Shown here piece after piece: positions 20,428-29,062 of a stretch of DNA of 64,000 bases. Below the pieces are notes generated by a model. It saw only the letters and a list, made by a program, of their open reading frames with translations, did no database searches and was not told the origin of the DNA. The translations under genes and the position numbers were made by a program. The DNA lies in NCBI RefSeq assembly GCF_009496155.1, contig NZ_WIJP01000014.1:3960-67959 (forward strand), read 5' to 3'. The DNA is from Streptococcus mitis. GTDB taxonomy: Bacteria; Bacillota; Bacilli; Lactobacillales; Streptococcaceae. Every line of letters begins with the position of its first letter. Position 1 is the stretch's first letter.

Positions 20428-21684
20428 ATGCACATTTTTGATGAGCTAAAAGAGCGTGGTTTGATTTTTCAAACGACTGATGAAGAAGCTTTGCGTAAAG
20501 CCCTAGAAGAAGGTCAAGTTTCTTATTATACTGGCTACGATCCAACTGCTGACAGCCTTCACCTAGGCCATCTTGTCGCAATCTTGACAAGTCGTCGCTT
20601 GCAGCTAGCAGGTCACAAACCTTATGCGCTCGTTGGCGGTGCTACAGGTCTCATCGGAGATCCGTCCTTCAAAGATGCTGAACGTAGTCTCCAAACAAAA
20701 GACACAGTAGATGGCTGGGTCAAGTCTATCCAAGGACAACTTTCTCGTTTTCTTGACTTTGAAAGTGGTGAAAATAAAGCTGTCATGGTCAACAACTACG
20801 ACTGGTTTGGCAGCATCAGCTTCATTGACTTCCTCCGTGATATCGGAAAATACTTTACTGTCAACTACATGATGAGTAAGGAGTCTGTGAAAAAACGGAT
20901 TGAAACAGGAATTTCATACACTGAGTTTGCCTACCAAATCATGCAAGGTTACGACTTCTTCGTTCTTAACCAAGACCACAACGTAACGCTTCAAATCGGT
21001 GGTTCTGACCAGTGGGGAAATATGACAGCTGGTACCGAATTGCTTCGTCGTAAGGCTGACAAAACTGGTCACGTTATCACTGTTCCATTGATTACAGATG
21101 CAACTGGTAAGAAATTTGGTAAATCAGAAGGAAATGCCGTCTGGCTCAATCCTGAAAAGACTTCTCCATACGAAATGTACCAATTTTGGATGAACGTTAT
21201 GGACGCTGACGCTGTTCGCTTCTTGAAGATCTTTACTTTCTTGTCACTTGATGAGATTGAAGACATCCGTAAACAATTTGAAGCGGCTCCACATGAACGC
21301 TTGGCACAAAAAATCTTGGCTCGTGAAGTTGTTACACTTGTTCACGGCGAAGAAGCCTACAAAGAAGCCCTCAACATCACTGAACAACTCTTTGCAGGAA
21401 ACATCAAAAATCTTTCTGTTAAAGAGCTCAAACAAGGACTTCGTGGTGTACCAAACTACCAAGTACAAGCAGACGAAAACCACAATATTGTGGAACTCCT
21501 CGTCTCATCTAGTGTAGTTAACTCAAAACGCCAAGCCCGTGAAGACGTCCAAAACGGTGCTATCTACGTAAACGGTGACCGCATCCAAGACCTTGAATAT
21601 GTCTTGAGTGACGCTGATAAGTTAGAGAACGAACTGACTGTTATCCGTCGTGGAAAGAAAAAATATTTTGTGTTGACCTACTAA
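20428..21684 (+). CDS. tyrS: Tyrosyl-tRNA synthetase
   Basis: A 418-residue class I synthetase that charges tRNA-Tyr. Seen: the HIGH-type HLGH near residue 47, Tyr-binding [10 protein letters not shown], the KMSKS-type KFGKS near residue 230, and a C-terminal S4 RNA-binding domain ending in GKKKYF. The ATG follows AAAAAGGAGAAAAGACAC. The 140-base gap upstream has an extended -10 TGTGATACAAT and no room for a T-box. Confidence 0.97.
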   Translation: MHIFDELKERGLIFQTTDEEALRKALEEGQVSYYTGYDPTADSLHLGHLVAILTSRRLQLAGHKPYALVGGATGLIGDPSFKDAERSLQTKDTVDGWVKSIQGQLSRFLDFESGENKAVMVNNYDWFGSISFIDFLRDIGKYFTVNYMMSKESVKKRIETGISYTEFAYQIMQGYDFFVLNQDHNVTLQIGGSDQWGNMTAGTELLRRKADKTGHVITVPLITDATGKKFGKSEGNAVWLNPEKTSPYEMYQFWMNVMDADAVRFLKIFTFLSLDEIEDIRKQFEAAPHERLAQKILAREVVTLVHGEEAYKEALNITEQLFAGNIKNLSVKELKQGLRGVPNYQVQADENHNIVELLVSSSVVNSKRQAREDVQNGAIYVNGDRIQDLEYVLSDADKLENELTVIRRGKKKYFVLTY

Positions 21685-21704
21685 ACTGTTCAACATTTAC
21701 CTAT

Positions 21705-21746
21705 AAAAAAAGGAGTTAACCTCGAGAAAGGTAACTCCTTTTTGCT
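21705..21746 (+). terminator. Terminator of tyrS
   Basis: Arms AAAAGGAGTTA and TAACTCCTTTTT flank a short loop at 21711-21743. It sits between converging tyrS and the P-type ATPase gene and probably serves both. Confidence 0.8.
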
Positions 21747-21761
21747 GTGAATAGTCCCCAC

Positions 21762-23822
21762 CTATCCCTTAATAGACAGGCTACGCAGGACTATACGTAA
21801 AGTTGTTAGATTATGTAAGATAGAGAGATTTGAAGGACTGAGCCAATTAAACAAGCCAAAGCCAATCAAACTACTATTTACGACAACGGTATCTTGAATA
21901 TTCTTCTTGATAAGTGTTTGCAAAGATGATGATAGCCAATCCAACTCTTGGAAGAAATCCAAGCGATTATCTAACAATAAGATATCGCTCATCTGCTTAG
22001 AAATATCTGCACTCTCATTCATCACCACACCGATATCTGATAGGGTTAGAGCAGCTGAGTCATTCAACCCATCCCCAACCATCAAAATAGTGTGACCTGC
22101 TTTCTGCAGTTCCTCTACTAACTCAAATTTCCCATCAGGTTTCAAGTCTGTATAGACCTGATCAAAGGGCAAATCTTTGACTAATTCCTCTGTTCTAACC
22201 AGGGTATCCCCTGTTGCCAGAATCAATTTTTTCCCTTGTGCCTTAAGTTTCTCCAAGGCTACTTTTGCTTCTTTTCTCAAAGGAGTATGAATACAGAACA
22301 TTCCAATCAATTCATTCTGATAAGCCAAGAATAAGAGATTGTAGTGACTCTTGTGCTCTTCAATTAAAGCATTTTGTTCCGAACTGATATGAATCTGCTC
22401 ATCCTGCATCAAGACATAATTCCCAATCAGAACTGGTTGACCATCTATATGAGATTTGATCCCCTTGCTTGCGATATATTGGAGTTTCCCATGCATTTCC
22501 TCATGTTCAATCCCCTCTATCTCAGCTTGCTTGACGATGGCATTAGCAATAGGATGATAAATGTGTTCCTCAAGACAGGCACTGATTCTGAGAATATCTT
22601 CCTCACTATAGTCTCCAAAAGGTAACACCTTTTCAACTATAGGATAACTAGTTGTAATTGTTCCCGTCTTATCAAACAAGAAAGTATCTACTTCCAGATA
22701 TTTCTCCAGAACATCCCCATCCTTAATCACCATTTCACGATTCAACCCCTCCTTGATAGCCGTTAAATAAGCTACAGGAGTAGAGATTTTCAAAGCACAG
22801 GAGAAATCGACCAATAAGAAAGAAATAGCCTTAGAAAAAGAACCTGTTAATAGGTAAGTCAGCCCAGCCCCCAAGAAATTATATTTGACGACCTTATCCG
22901 CCATCTTGATGAAATAGCGTTGTTTCGTTTTCTTGTTTTCTTCAGATTTCTTCATTAACTCAATCAGTTGTAAAATCCGGCTGTTCATCTGATTATCGGT
23001 TACACGAATGCGTAACTCTCCAGTTTCTAATACTGTATTTGCACAAACCAAATCAGACTCTCTTTTTTCAACTGGAAAACTCTCTCCCGTCAAGGAACTT
23101 TCGTTGACCATACCTAAACCTGAAACTACTTGTCCATCAAACAGAATTTCATTTCCTTGAGATAAGACCAGAACATCTCCTATTTGAACATCGGAACTCT
23201 TGATACTAACGACCATATCCCCCTGTACTAAGAATACATCGCTCTCTTTTGCAAGAAGGCTTTGTTCTAAATCTGTTGCAGTTTTTTTCAAGGACCACTG
23301 ATCTAAATGATTCCCCAAATCAAGCATAAACATGATATTACTTGCCGTCTTGGATTGGTTCATAAACAAGGACAATAAAATCGCCGAACAGTCCAAGACC
23401 TCCATCGTTAGTTCCTTACGCGCTAGGGTCTGATAGGCTTCTCTAATATAGCCAAAAGCCTGATAACAAGTCCATATATAGCGAATAGGATACGGTACAA
23501 AACTACGAAAAAGTATACGCTTAATCGCTGCACCTGAAACAATAGAATAAGCACTCTCTTCTCTACGAATGGGAAGAGTCATCAACTCAGAAACTTTCCC
23601 TTTATCAATTCTTTTTAAAAAGGCTTCTGCATTATCTAATACAGAAAAGCCTTCTTTTATGCGTAGAGTAAAGTGCTGTTGATCCATGTAAAACTGGATA
23701 GACTCAATCCCCTTTTCATCTCTCGCCAAGGAACGAAGATAGTCTTGAATATCCAAGGTGAGTGAAAAAGAAGATGATAGTCGGATATGTTGGTATCCTC
23801 TATGTAGCACTTTAAAAGACAT
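21762..23822 (-). CDS. P1-type cation-transporting ATPase
   Basis: A 686-residue P-type ATPase. Seen: an actuator TGES segment (SLTGESFPVEK), phosphorylation motif FDKTGTIT near residue 383, and hinge GDGLNDS near 582. The transmembrane metal motif expected as CPx reads instead SCALKISTP (about residue 350), which places it in an atypical P1B group. The N-terminus has no CxxC metal-binding motif. Ion unknown; some relatives move Mn, Fe or Zn. It begins one base past the stop of the 92-residue upstream gene, so the two are co-translated. Confidence 0.88.
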   Translation of the reverse strand: MSFKVLHRGYQHIRLSSSFSLTLDIQDYLRSLARDEKGIESIQFYMDQQHFTLRIKEGFSVLDNAEAFLKRIDKGKVSELMTLPIRREESAYSIVSGAAIKRILFRSFVPYPIRYIWTCYQAFGYIREAYQTLARKELTMEVLDCSAILLSLFMNQSKTASNIMFMLDLGNHLDQWSLKKTATDLEQSLLAKESDVFLVQGDMVVSIKSSDVQIGDVLVLSQGNEILFDGQVVSGLGMVNESSLTGESFPVEKRESDLVCANTVLETGELRIRVTDNQMNSRILQLIELMKKSEENKKTKQRYFIKMADKVVKYNFLGAGLTYLLTGSFSKAISFLLVDFSCALKISTPVAYLTAIKEGLNREMVIKDGDVLEKYLEVDTFLFDKTGTITTSYPIVEKVLPFGDYSEEDILRISACLEEHIYHPIANAIVKQAEIEGIEHEEMHGKLQYIASKGIKSHIDGQPVLIGNYVLMQDEQIHISSEQNALIEEHKSHYNLLFLAYQNELIGMFCIHTPLRKEAKVALEKLKAQGKKLILATGDTLVRTEELVKDLPFDQVYTDLKPDGKFELVEELQKAGHTILMVGDGLNDSAALTLSDIGVVMNESADISKQMSDILLLDNRLDFFQELDWLSSSLQTLIKKNIQDTVVVNSSLIGFGLFNWLSPSNLSILHNLTTLRIVLRSLSIKG

Positions 23823-23823
23823 A

Positions 23824-24102
23824 CTATTCCCCTATAAGGCTATCTAATTGCTCTTCTTTTTTCTCTTGCTCGTACAAATATTTGGCATCTTGCAAGACAT
23901 CATCTCCATGTTGCTTCACAACAGAAACAGATGCATCTAGCTCGTCTTTTAACTTATAAGCCTTAGCCAAGGCTTTAGAATAACCTTTTTTAGCTTCCTT
24001 ACTTGCTAAGATTTTCAAACCAAGGGTACCAAATGCAACACCACCTAAAAAGAGTGATGATTTTTTCGCAACTTTTGCGACAGTCAATACTTCTTTTAAC
24101 AT
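23824..24102 (-). CDS. DUF6110-like small protein, partner of the P-type ATPase
   Basis: A 92-residue protein. Seen: a Lys-rich start, one short hydrophobic stretch SSLFLGGVAFGTLGLKIL (about residues 15-32), then a charged helical region with KAYKLKDELDASV and a Glu/Lys-rich end. Known: small proteins of this kind are found directly before P1-type ATPases in lactic acid bacteria, possibly as accessory subunits. The ATG has AGGAGGAAATAAGT upstream. The assignment to DUF6110 is from memory of family features and context. Confidence 0.6.
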   Translation of the reverse strand: MLKEVLTVAKVAKKSSLFLGGVAFGTLGLKILASKEAKKGYSKALAKAYKLKDELDASVSVVKQHGDDVLQDAKYLYEQEKKEEQLDSLIGE

Positions 24103-24253
24103 ACTTATTTCCTCCTAGCTATTATTATATATTAATTTGTATATAAAAGCAATTTTATTCTATAAATTGGAGAATGGGTTTTATTTCTACTGAATCTCCC
24201 ATCTACTTATTCCTAAAGTTGCTTTCATTTGCCTCTTTTGATACACTTAAACT

Positions 24254-25102
24254 ATGAATACAAATCTCAAACCCAAACTTCAGCGTTTTGCTTCTGCGAC
24301 TGCCTTTGCCTGTCCTATCTGCCAAGAAAAGCTGACTCTGGTTGAGAGCAGTCTCAAATGTAGCAATCGCCATTCTTTTGATTTGGCGAAATTTGGCTAT
24401 GTCAATCTAGCTCCCCAAATCAAGCAATCCGCCAACTACGACAAGGAAAATTTTCAAAACCGTCAACAAATCCTAGAAGCCGGCTTTTATCAGGCTACCT
24501 TAGAGGCTGTATCTGACTTGCTAGCCAGTTCAGAAACTAGCACCACAGTCTTAGATATCGGTTGTGGCGAGGGCTTCTACTCTCGGAAACTCCAAGAAAC
24601 CCACTCCGACAAAACCTTCTATGCCTTTGATATTTCCAAAGATTCCGTCCAAATCGCCGCCAAGAGCGAACCCAACTGGGCAGTCAATTGGTTCGTTGGC
24701 GACTTAGCTCGTCTCCCCATAAAAGACGACAGCATGGATATCTTACTTGATATCTTCTCACCTGCCAACTATGGAGAATTTCGTCGCGTTTTATCCAAAG
24801 ACGGTATCTTGATAAAGGTTATTCCAACTAAAAATCACCTCAAGGAAATCCGTCAGAAGGTACAAGACCAGCTGACAAAGAAGGATTATTCTAATCAAGA
24901 TATCAAGGAGCATTTTCAGGAACACTTTACCATCCTATCTAACCAAACGGCCTCTCTGACTAAGACTATCACAGCAGATCAGCTCCAAGCCCTACTCAGT
25001 ATGACTCCTCTCCTATTTCACATCGACCAGAGCAAGATTGACTGGAGCCAACTGACAGAGATTACCATCGAAGCAGAGATTTTGGTTGGGAAAGCATTGT
25101 AA
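24254..25102 (+). CDS. rlmA: 23S rRNA (guanine-N1)-methyltransferase RlmA(II)
   Basis: A 282-residue SAM-dependent methyltransferase. Seen: an N-terminal Zn-ribbon with CPIC near residue 22 and C..NRH after it, then a Rossmann fold with DIGCGEGFYS near residue 100 and a proposed SPANYGE stretch after strand 4. Known: in Gram-positives this enzyme methylates G748 of 23S rRNA and affects tylosin/telithromycin binding. It is monocistronic, with a promoter-like TTGATACACTTAAACTATG just upstream. A strong hairpin follows its stop. Confidence 0.92.
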   Translation: MNTNLKPKLQRFASATAFACPICQEKLTLVESSLKCSNRHSFDLAKFGYVNLAPQIKQSANYDKENFQNRQQILEAGFYQATLEAVSDLLASSETSTTVLDIGCGEGFYSRKLQETHSDKTFYAFDISKDSVQIAAKSEPNWAVNWFVGDLARLPIKDDSMDILLDIFSPANYGEFRRVLSKDGILIKVIPTKNHLKEIRQKVQDQLTKKDYSNQDIKEHFQEHFTILSNQTASLTKTITADQLQALLSMTPLLFHIDQSKIDWSQLTEITIEAEILVGKAL

Positions 25103-25147
25103 ACTAGACTTCGCAAAAGTAGAAAACTTACTGAGAATCTTCAATAT

Positions 25148-25201
25148 TACGAAAACGCATAAGAATAGGTACTCAAAAACCTTAATCTTATGCGTTTTGT
25201 T
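25148..25201. terminator. Long inverted repeat terminator between rlmA and the small-gene cassette
   Basis: AAAACGCATAAGAAT (25151 on) pairs with ATCTTATGCGTTTT (25185-25198) in a stem of about 18 bp with one or two mismatches. It is followed by T-rich sequence on both strands and sits between convergent genes. The right arm is repeated without its left partner at 28094. Confidence 0.7.
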
Positions 25202-25231
25202 ATGCAAAAATCGCTGGAGTTTCTATACACA

Positions 25232-25402
25232 TTAAGTGGAAATATTGGAAACTAGTTCTTTTAATAACCATTGAATACCATATATTACATTTGCCCCAAA
25301 TATGATATAGGCCGTATAAATCAAGTATTTCGATTTTTCTCGCCTCAAAGAATAGATCTTGTACAAGATAAACAAATTTAAAATAATAAATAATAGAGAC
25401 AA
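25232..25402 (-). CDS. Small membrane protein (56 aa), TTG start, cassette copy 1
   Basis: Reading from a TTG at 25400-25402 gives 56 residues: a hydrophobic start MSLLFIILNLFILYKI, a basic stretch SLRREKSK (about 18-25), and a second hydrophobic segment YIIFGANVIYGIQWLL. A perfect GGAGG binding site lies 6 bases upstream. The overlapping 81-residue reading in another frame has no good binding site and no such helices, so I take this frame as real. The matching frame is open in copy 2. Two helices with a positive loop; function unknown, possibly an immunity-type protein. Confidence 0.6.
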   Translation of the reverse strand: MSLLFIILNLFILYKIYSLRREKSKYLIYTAYIIFGANVIYGIQWLLKELVSNIST

Positions 25403-25456
25403 AATCTTCCTCCAAAATAAATCCTAAAAGTACACAGTTAAGCATAGTTCTAATCT

Positions 25457-25672
25457 TTATTTTCGATTCGAAATAACAAACTTATCAATAAATAGCAAGT
25501 GAAATAAGGCAAGTGTAATTCCCGATAAGCACCCATGATAAGAGATTTCTTGATGAGTAAGCGGAAAAAGAGTATTATTACCCATCAAGAGGCATGTCAA
25601 AATAACAAATAGTATCCAAAATAAATCAGTCCATTTATATTTTGAAAAATATTTTTTAACATAATAGCACAT
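25457..25672 (-). CDS. Small membrane protein, cassette copy 1, start region altered
   Basis: A reading of 71 residues with KKYFSKYKWTDLFW, a helix WILFVILTCLLMG, then HQEISYHGCLSG and a second helix ITLALFHLLFI. The copy at 28370 is 68 residues and has GAAGG before its ATG; here that segment is replaced and no clear binding site remains, so this copy may be weakly expressed or dead. Two-helix membrane protein of unknown function. Confidence 0.5.
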   Translation of the reverse strand: MCYYVKKYFSKYKWTDLFWILFVILTCLLMGNNTLFPLTHQEISYHGCLSGITLALFHLLFIDKFVISNRK

Positions 25673-25846
25673 TTTTCTTGACTACAATAACATTATATGA
25701 TAAAATGTAAGCGAATACAAATAAAAAGAAATTGCCTTATTCAATTAATATTCCTATAAGAAAGCAGATGATTCCAATGTACAAACTATAATTATCAACC
25801 CTTAATATCCAACTTAGTTATGAAAGAATGGTAGGTGATCATTATC

Positions 25847-26488
25847 ATGAAAAAAATACTAATTACTCTATTATTTAGTTGTTTAGCATTGTTTTATTTG
25901 CCTATTTCTGTAAACGCCGATACCACTAATGACCTTGTTATAAAATTCAACGAACTGCAATTTACTGTTGAGGATTACAATATCCCTAATCCAGAAGTAG
26001 TATATTCGAAATCAGGATTCAACGAAGTTGCAACTGTTATTGATAGTGATACTGGAAAGGTTGTTGAAACTATTGAATTTATTCCAGATCTCTCTCGATC
26101 TACAGTTACTTCACACACATTAAAAAGAAGTGCAACATTTGCTAGAACTACAGTTCAATTAAGTGTAAACATTGAATTATATAATGAGGGTTCTTTCCGT
26201 CAGATTAACTCAGTTCAAGGTTATTACTTAGGAATAACAAATTCTATTACAAACACATATATTGAAGGACAAAACGTTGATGTTTGGTCTCCACAAGGAT
26301 ACCCCACAACAAGTATAAAGTATGCTTATAATGGTACTTTAACAGCAGCTATAAACAGTAGTGGTTCAGCTCAAGTTAAAGCAGAGTTGTTAGGAGCTGG
26401 ATTTACATTTGGAGGTACTATTGGAGGTACATCATATTATAGAGTTCCATTTAATCAAAACGGAACTATTAGTCTATACAACTATTAG
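25847..26488 (+). CDS. Secreted protein of unknown function
   Basis: A 213-residue protein with a clear signal peptide MKKILITLLFSCLALFYL ending near SVNA-D (about residue 25). The mature part is Thr/Ser/Asn-rich with no Cys, and alternates predicted strands; its end contains Gly-rich AGFTFGGTIGGTSYY. I chose the ATG at 25847, which places MKK at the start of the signal; a GTG four codons earlier is in frame. It is followed by a 47-residue membrane peptide with a strong binding site. I do not recognise the family. It could be a secreted toxin, bacteriocin-like or surface-released protein; nearby small membrane genes make an effector/immunity arrangement thinkable. Confidence 0.7.
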   Translation: MKKILITLLFSCLALFYLPISVNADTTNDLVIKFNELQFTVEDYNIPNPEVVYSKSGFNEVATVIDSDTGKVVETIEFIPDLSRSTVTSHTLKRSATFARTTVQLSVNIELYNEGSFRQINSVQGYYLGITNSITNTYIEGQNVDVWSPQGYPTTSIKYAYNGTLTAAINSSGSAQVKAELLGAGFTFGGTIGGTSYYRVPFNQNGTISLYNY

Positions 26489-26518
26489 TCTATACTAACT
26501 TAGGAGGTAGTCGATATT

Positions 26519-26662
26519 ATGAATGAAAAAAAACGTACATATTTTATTTGTGCAAGTATTATTATTTCATCTATAATTTTAGGACTCTTTATTTATAACG
26601 GACTTGACGTTTTGGGTCAATTTATAAACGATGGCCTCAGGGTAATTAATAGTAATAGGTAG
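26519..26662 (+). CDS. Small single-helix membrane protein (47 aa)
   Basis: A 47-residue reading with a basic start MNEKKRTY, one hydrophobic helix FICASIIISSIILGLFIY (about 9-26), and a polar tail. AGGAGG lies 8 bases before the ATG. It follows the secreted protein by 30 bases in the same direction, so the two are likely co-transcribed. Function unknown. Confidence 0.6.
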   Translation: MNEKKRTYFICASIIISSIILGLFIYNGLDVLGQFINDGLRVINSNR

Positions 26663-26700
26663 TTAATAGAATTTAAATAAAAAAACGGTAATTTAGTGAA

Positions 26701-28093
26701 TGAACTGCACCCCAAAAGTTAGACAGAGAAAATCTAACTTTTGGGGTGTTTTATTATGAAATTAACTTATGATGATAAAGTTCAGATCTATGAACTTAGA
26801 AAACAAGGATATAGCTTAGAGAAGCTTTCAAATAAATTTGGGATAAATAATTCTAATATTAGGTACATGATTAAATTGATTGATCGTTACGGAATAGAGT
26901 TCGTCAAAAAAGGAAAAAATCGTTACTATTCTCCTGATTTAAAACGAGAAATGATTCATAAAGTCTTACATGAAGGCTGAACTAAAGATAGAGTTTCTCT
27001 TGAATACGGTCTCCCAAGTCGTACGATACTTCTTAATTGGCTAGCACAATACAAGAAAAACAGGTATACTATTGTTGAGAAAATAAGAGGGAGAGTACCT
27101 AAAATGGGACGTAAGCCAAAAAAGAGACCTGAAGAGAGAACAGAATTAGAACGTCTTCAAGCAGAAAATGAGTACCTGAGAGCGGAGAATGCCATCCTAA
27201 AAAAGTTAAGAGAACTCCGATTGAAGGAGGAAAAAGAGAAAGAAGAAAGACAGAAATTGTTCAAGAATTAATGACTGAGTTTTCGTTAGATATTCTTCTA
27301 AAAGCTATTAAACTAGCTCGTTCGACCTACTACTATCACTTGAAACAGCTAGACAAACCAGATAAGGATCAAGAGCTTAAAGCTGAAATTCAATCCATTT
27401 TTATCGAACACAAGGGAAATTATGGTTATCGTCGGGTTCATTTAGAACTAAGAAATCGTGGTTATCTGGTAAATCATAAAAGAGTTCAACGCTTGATGAA
27501 AGTACTCAATGTACAAGCTAAAATGCGACAGAAACGAAAATATTCTTCTCATAAAGGAGACGTTGGCAAAAAGGCAGAGAATCTCATTCAACGTCAATTT
27601 GAAGGCTCTAAAACAATGGAAAAGTGTTACACAGATGTGACAGAATTTGCTATTCCAGCAAGCGCTCAAAAGCTTTACTTATCACCAGTTTTAGATGGCT
27701 TTAATAGCGAAATTATCGCCTATAATCTTTCAACTTCACCCAACTTAGAACAAGTAAAAACAATGTTGGAACAGGCATTCACAGAGAAACGCTACGAGAA
27801 TACGATTCTCCATAGTGACCAAGGCTGGCAATATCAACACGATTCTTATCATCAGTTTCTTGAGGGTAAGGGAATTCAAGCATCCATGTCACGTAAGGGT
27901 AACAGCCCAGACAATGGTATGATGGAGTCCTTCTTTGGGATTCTGAAATCGGAAATGTTTTACGGTTATGAGAAGTCGTTTCAGTCGCTTAAGCAATTGG
28001 AACAAGCTATTGTAGACTATATTGACTACTACAACAATAAACGAATTAAGGTAAAACTAAAAGGACTTAGTCCTGTGCAGTACAGAACTAAAT
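26701..28093 (+). mobile_element. IS3-family element (IS150-like), right end missing
   Basis: The left end starts with TGAACTGCACCCCAAAAGTT, a typical IS3/IS150 terminal repeat, followed by its own inverted copy to 26747. OrfA and OrfB follow in the usual overlapping order. No right terminal repeat is present: after the OrfB codons for QYRTKS the sequence changes directly into the cassette repeat starting at 28094. OrfA carries a nonsense codon. The element should be unable to transpose by itself. Confidence 0.85.
26756..27271 (+). pseudogene. IS3-family OrfA, interrupted by a stop codon
   Basis: The first part (residues 1-74) has an HTH with SLEKLSNKFGINNSNIRYMI; a TGA at 26978-26980 then stops it. 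The same frame goes on open from 26981 to a TAA at 27269-27271, encoding a second HTH region (SLEYGLPSRTILLNWL) and a leucine-zipper-like ELERLQAENEYLRAENAIL. The TGA probably replaces a Trp codon. The downstream part overlaps OrfB at TAATG. Confidence 0.85.
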
Positions 28094-28218
28094 CCTTAAT
28101 CTTATGCGTTTGTTATGCAAAAATCGCTGGAGTTTCTATACACATTAAGTGGAAATCTTTGAAACTAGTTCTTTTAATAACCATTGAATACCATATAGTA
28201 CATTTACCCCAAATATGA
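27271..28218 (+). CDS. IS3-family OrfB transposase with a foreign C-terminal extension
   Basis: An integrase core of the rve/DDE type. Seen: HTH_21-like start, first Asp in CYTDVTEF, second in ILHSDQGWQYQ, and Glu in GMMESFFGILKSE. Residues up to QYRTKSL are typical of the family end; the rest of the 315-residue reading (about 40 residues) is encoded by the duplicated cassette and has no family role. In IS3 elements the active enzyme is an OrfAB frameshift product, which the OrfA stop codon should block. Confidence 0.8.
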   Translation: MTEFSLDILLKAIKLARSTYYYHLKQLDKPDKDQELKAEIQSIFIEHKGNYGYRRVHLELRNRGYLVNHKRVQRLMKVLNVQAKMRQKRKYSSHKGDVGKKAENLIQRQFEGSKTMEKCYTDVTEFAIPASAQKLYLSPVLDGFNSEIIAYNLSTSPNLEQVKTMLEQAFTEKRYENTILHSDQGWQYQHDSYHQFLEGKGIQASMSRKGNSPDNGMMESFFGILKSEMFYGYEKSFQSLKQLEQAIVDYIDYYNNKRIKVKLKGLSPVQYRTKSLILCVCYAKIAGVSIHIKWKSLKLVLLITIEYHIVHLPQI

Positions 28219-28315
28219 TATAGGCCGTATAAATCAAGTATTTCGATTTCTCCCGCCTCAAAGAATAGATCTTGTACAAGATAAACAAATTTAAAATAAT
28301 AAATAACAGAGACAA
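28145..28315 (-). CDS. Small membrane protein (56 aa), TTG start, cassette copy 2
   Basis: Same reading as at 25232-25402: TTG start with GGAGG six bases before it, two hydrophobic helices and a basic loop. Substitutions between the copies leave the frame open (for example FGANVIYG against FGVNVLYG), which supports it being coding, since the alternative frame is the one usually reported. Confidence 0.6.
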   Translation of the reverse strand: MSLLFIILNLFILYKIYSLRREKSKYLIYTAYIIFGVNVLYGIQWLLKELVSKIST

Positions 28316-28369
28316 AATCTTCCTCCAAAATCAATCATAAAAGTAGGCAGTCAAGCATAGTTCTAATCT

Positions 28370-28576
28370 TTATTTTCGATTCGAAATAACAAACTTATCA
28401 ATAAATAGCAAGTGAAATAATGCAAGTGTAATTCCCGATAAGCACCCATGATAAGAGATTTCTTGATGGGTAAGGGGGTAAAGATTACTATTACCCGCCA
28501 AGAGGCATGTTAAAATAACAAATAGAATCCAAAATAAATCCGTCCATTTATATTTTGAAAAATATTTTTTCCACAT
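28370..28576 (-). CDS. Small two-helix membrane protein (68 aa), cassette copy 2
   Basis: Starts MWKKYFSKYKWTDLFW; helix one is WILFVILTCLLAG, helix two ITLALFHLLFI, with HQEISYHG between. GAAGG lies upstream of the ATG and a TATAAT promoter element at 28603-28608. It is the best-preserved copy of the three related versions. The 56-residue gene follows it 54 bases later. Function unknown. Confidence 0.6.
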   Translation of the reverse strand: MWKKYFSKYKWTDLFWILFVILTCLLAGNSNLYPLTHQEISYHGCLSGITLALFHLLFIDKFVISNRK

Positions 28577-28765
28577 AAGAACACCTTCTTTCCTATAATC
28601 ATATTATAATACTTTATGTAAGCGAATACAAGAAATATGAGGTAATCAACTAAGAAGAAATATAAGGCTGAAGACAGTAAAAACCAGCATTTCTAAACCT
28701 TCACTGTATCTAGGATTTATCTGTTTATAGACAAGATTGACCCAAATCCACGGCATTCAAATAAA
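28576..28765 (-). repeat. Promoter-side repeat, copy 1 (paired with 29062-29250)
   Basis: This 190-base segment and 29062-29250 are close direct repeats: both contain AACACCTTCTTTC, a TATAAT region, TTATGTAAGCGAATACAA, then CAGTAAAAACCAGCATTT and AAGATTGACCCAAATCCAC. Together with the cassette copies this shows repeated tandem duplication of promoter plus small gene. Confidence 0.75.
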
Positions 28766-28903
28766 CAGTAAGTGATATAAGGCCAGTACCGAACCCCAGA
28801 AACTACCACGAAGAGAGAGTTCTTGATGATTGAGAGGAAACAAATCGTGGTTACCTATATAGAGGCAGGTCAAAATTATAAATAAAATCCAAAATAAACC
28901 CTA
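28757..28903 (-). pseudogene. Degenerate third copy of the two-helix membrane protein
   Basis: In one frame of the minus strand the sequence reads GLFWILFIILTCLYIGNHD, then FPLNHQELSLRGSFWG and ALYHLLFI before a stop at 28757-28759. It aligns with the proteins at 25457 and 28370. A TAG at 28901-28903 precedes it and no start is left, so it is a remnant. Confidence 0.65.
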
Positions 28904-28918
28904 CATTCTTAAAATAAC

Positions 28919-29062
28919 TTAGTACATAAATGACAATGCTGCCACCGCCGTCAATATTGCAAGAACTATTTTCCAAATTTTTTTATTTTTTCCAAAAATC
29001 TTATCAGGTAACAAGCTTATTACAAGAAAGGTAATAAACAACACCAATTTTGTATATATCAT
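28919..29062 (-). CDS. Small membrane protein (47 aa)
   Basis: Reads MIYTKLVLFITFLVISLL, a basic turn KIFGKNKKIWK, and a second helix IVLAILTAVAALSFMY before the stop. GAAGGTG lies upstream of the ATG, with the same repeated promoter region as the cassette copies. It occupies the place taken by the start of the two-helix gene in copy 2. Function unknown. Confidence 0.5.
   Translation of the reverse strand: MIYTKLVLFITFLVISLLPDKIFGKNKKIWKIVLAILTAVAALSFMY

Larger units (their letters stand above)
25180..25728 (-). repeat. Duplicated cassette, copy 1
   Basis: About 540 bases nearly identical to 28094-28632. It holds two small minus-strand genes (25232-25402 and 25457-25672) and their promoter region. 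It starts at CCTTAATCTTATGCGTTT and fades near TGTAAGCGAATACAA. Confidence 0.85.
28094..28632 (-). repeat. Duplicated cassette, copy 2
   Basis: Nearly identical to 25180-25728. Differences are scattered substitutions plus a one-base change in the TGCGTTT(T)GTTATG stretch at its start. The promoter end differs: here the TATAAT (28603-28608) and binding site GAAGG are intact. Confidence 0.85.

Noticed and set aside
25200..25445. 81-residue minus-strand reading in cassette copy 1 (and its 73-residue match at 28113-28334)
   Set aside because: It overlaps the 56-residue frame that has GGAGG and two clear helices; this frame has no binding site and no membrane or domain pattern.
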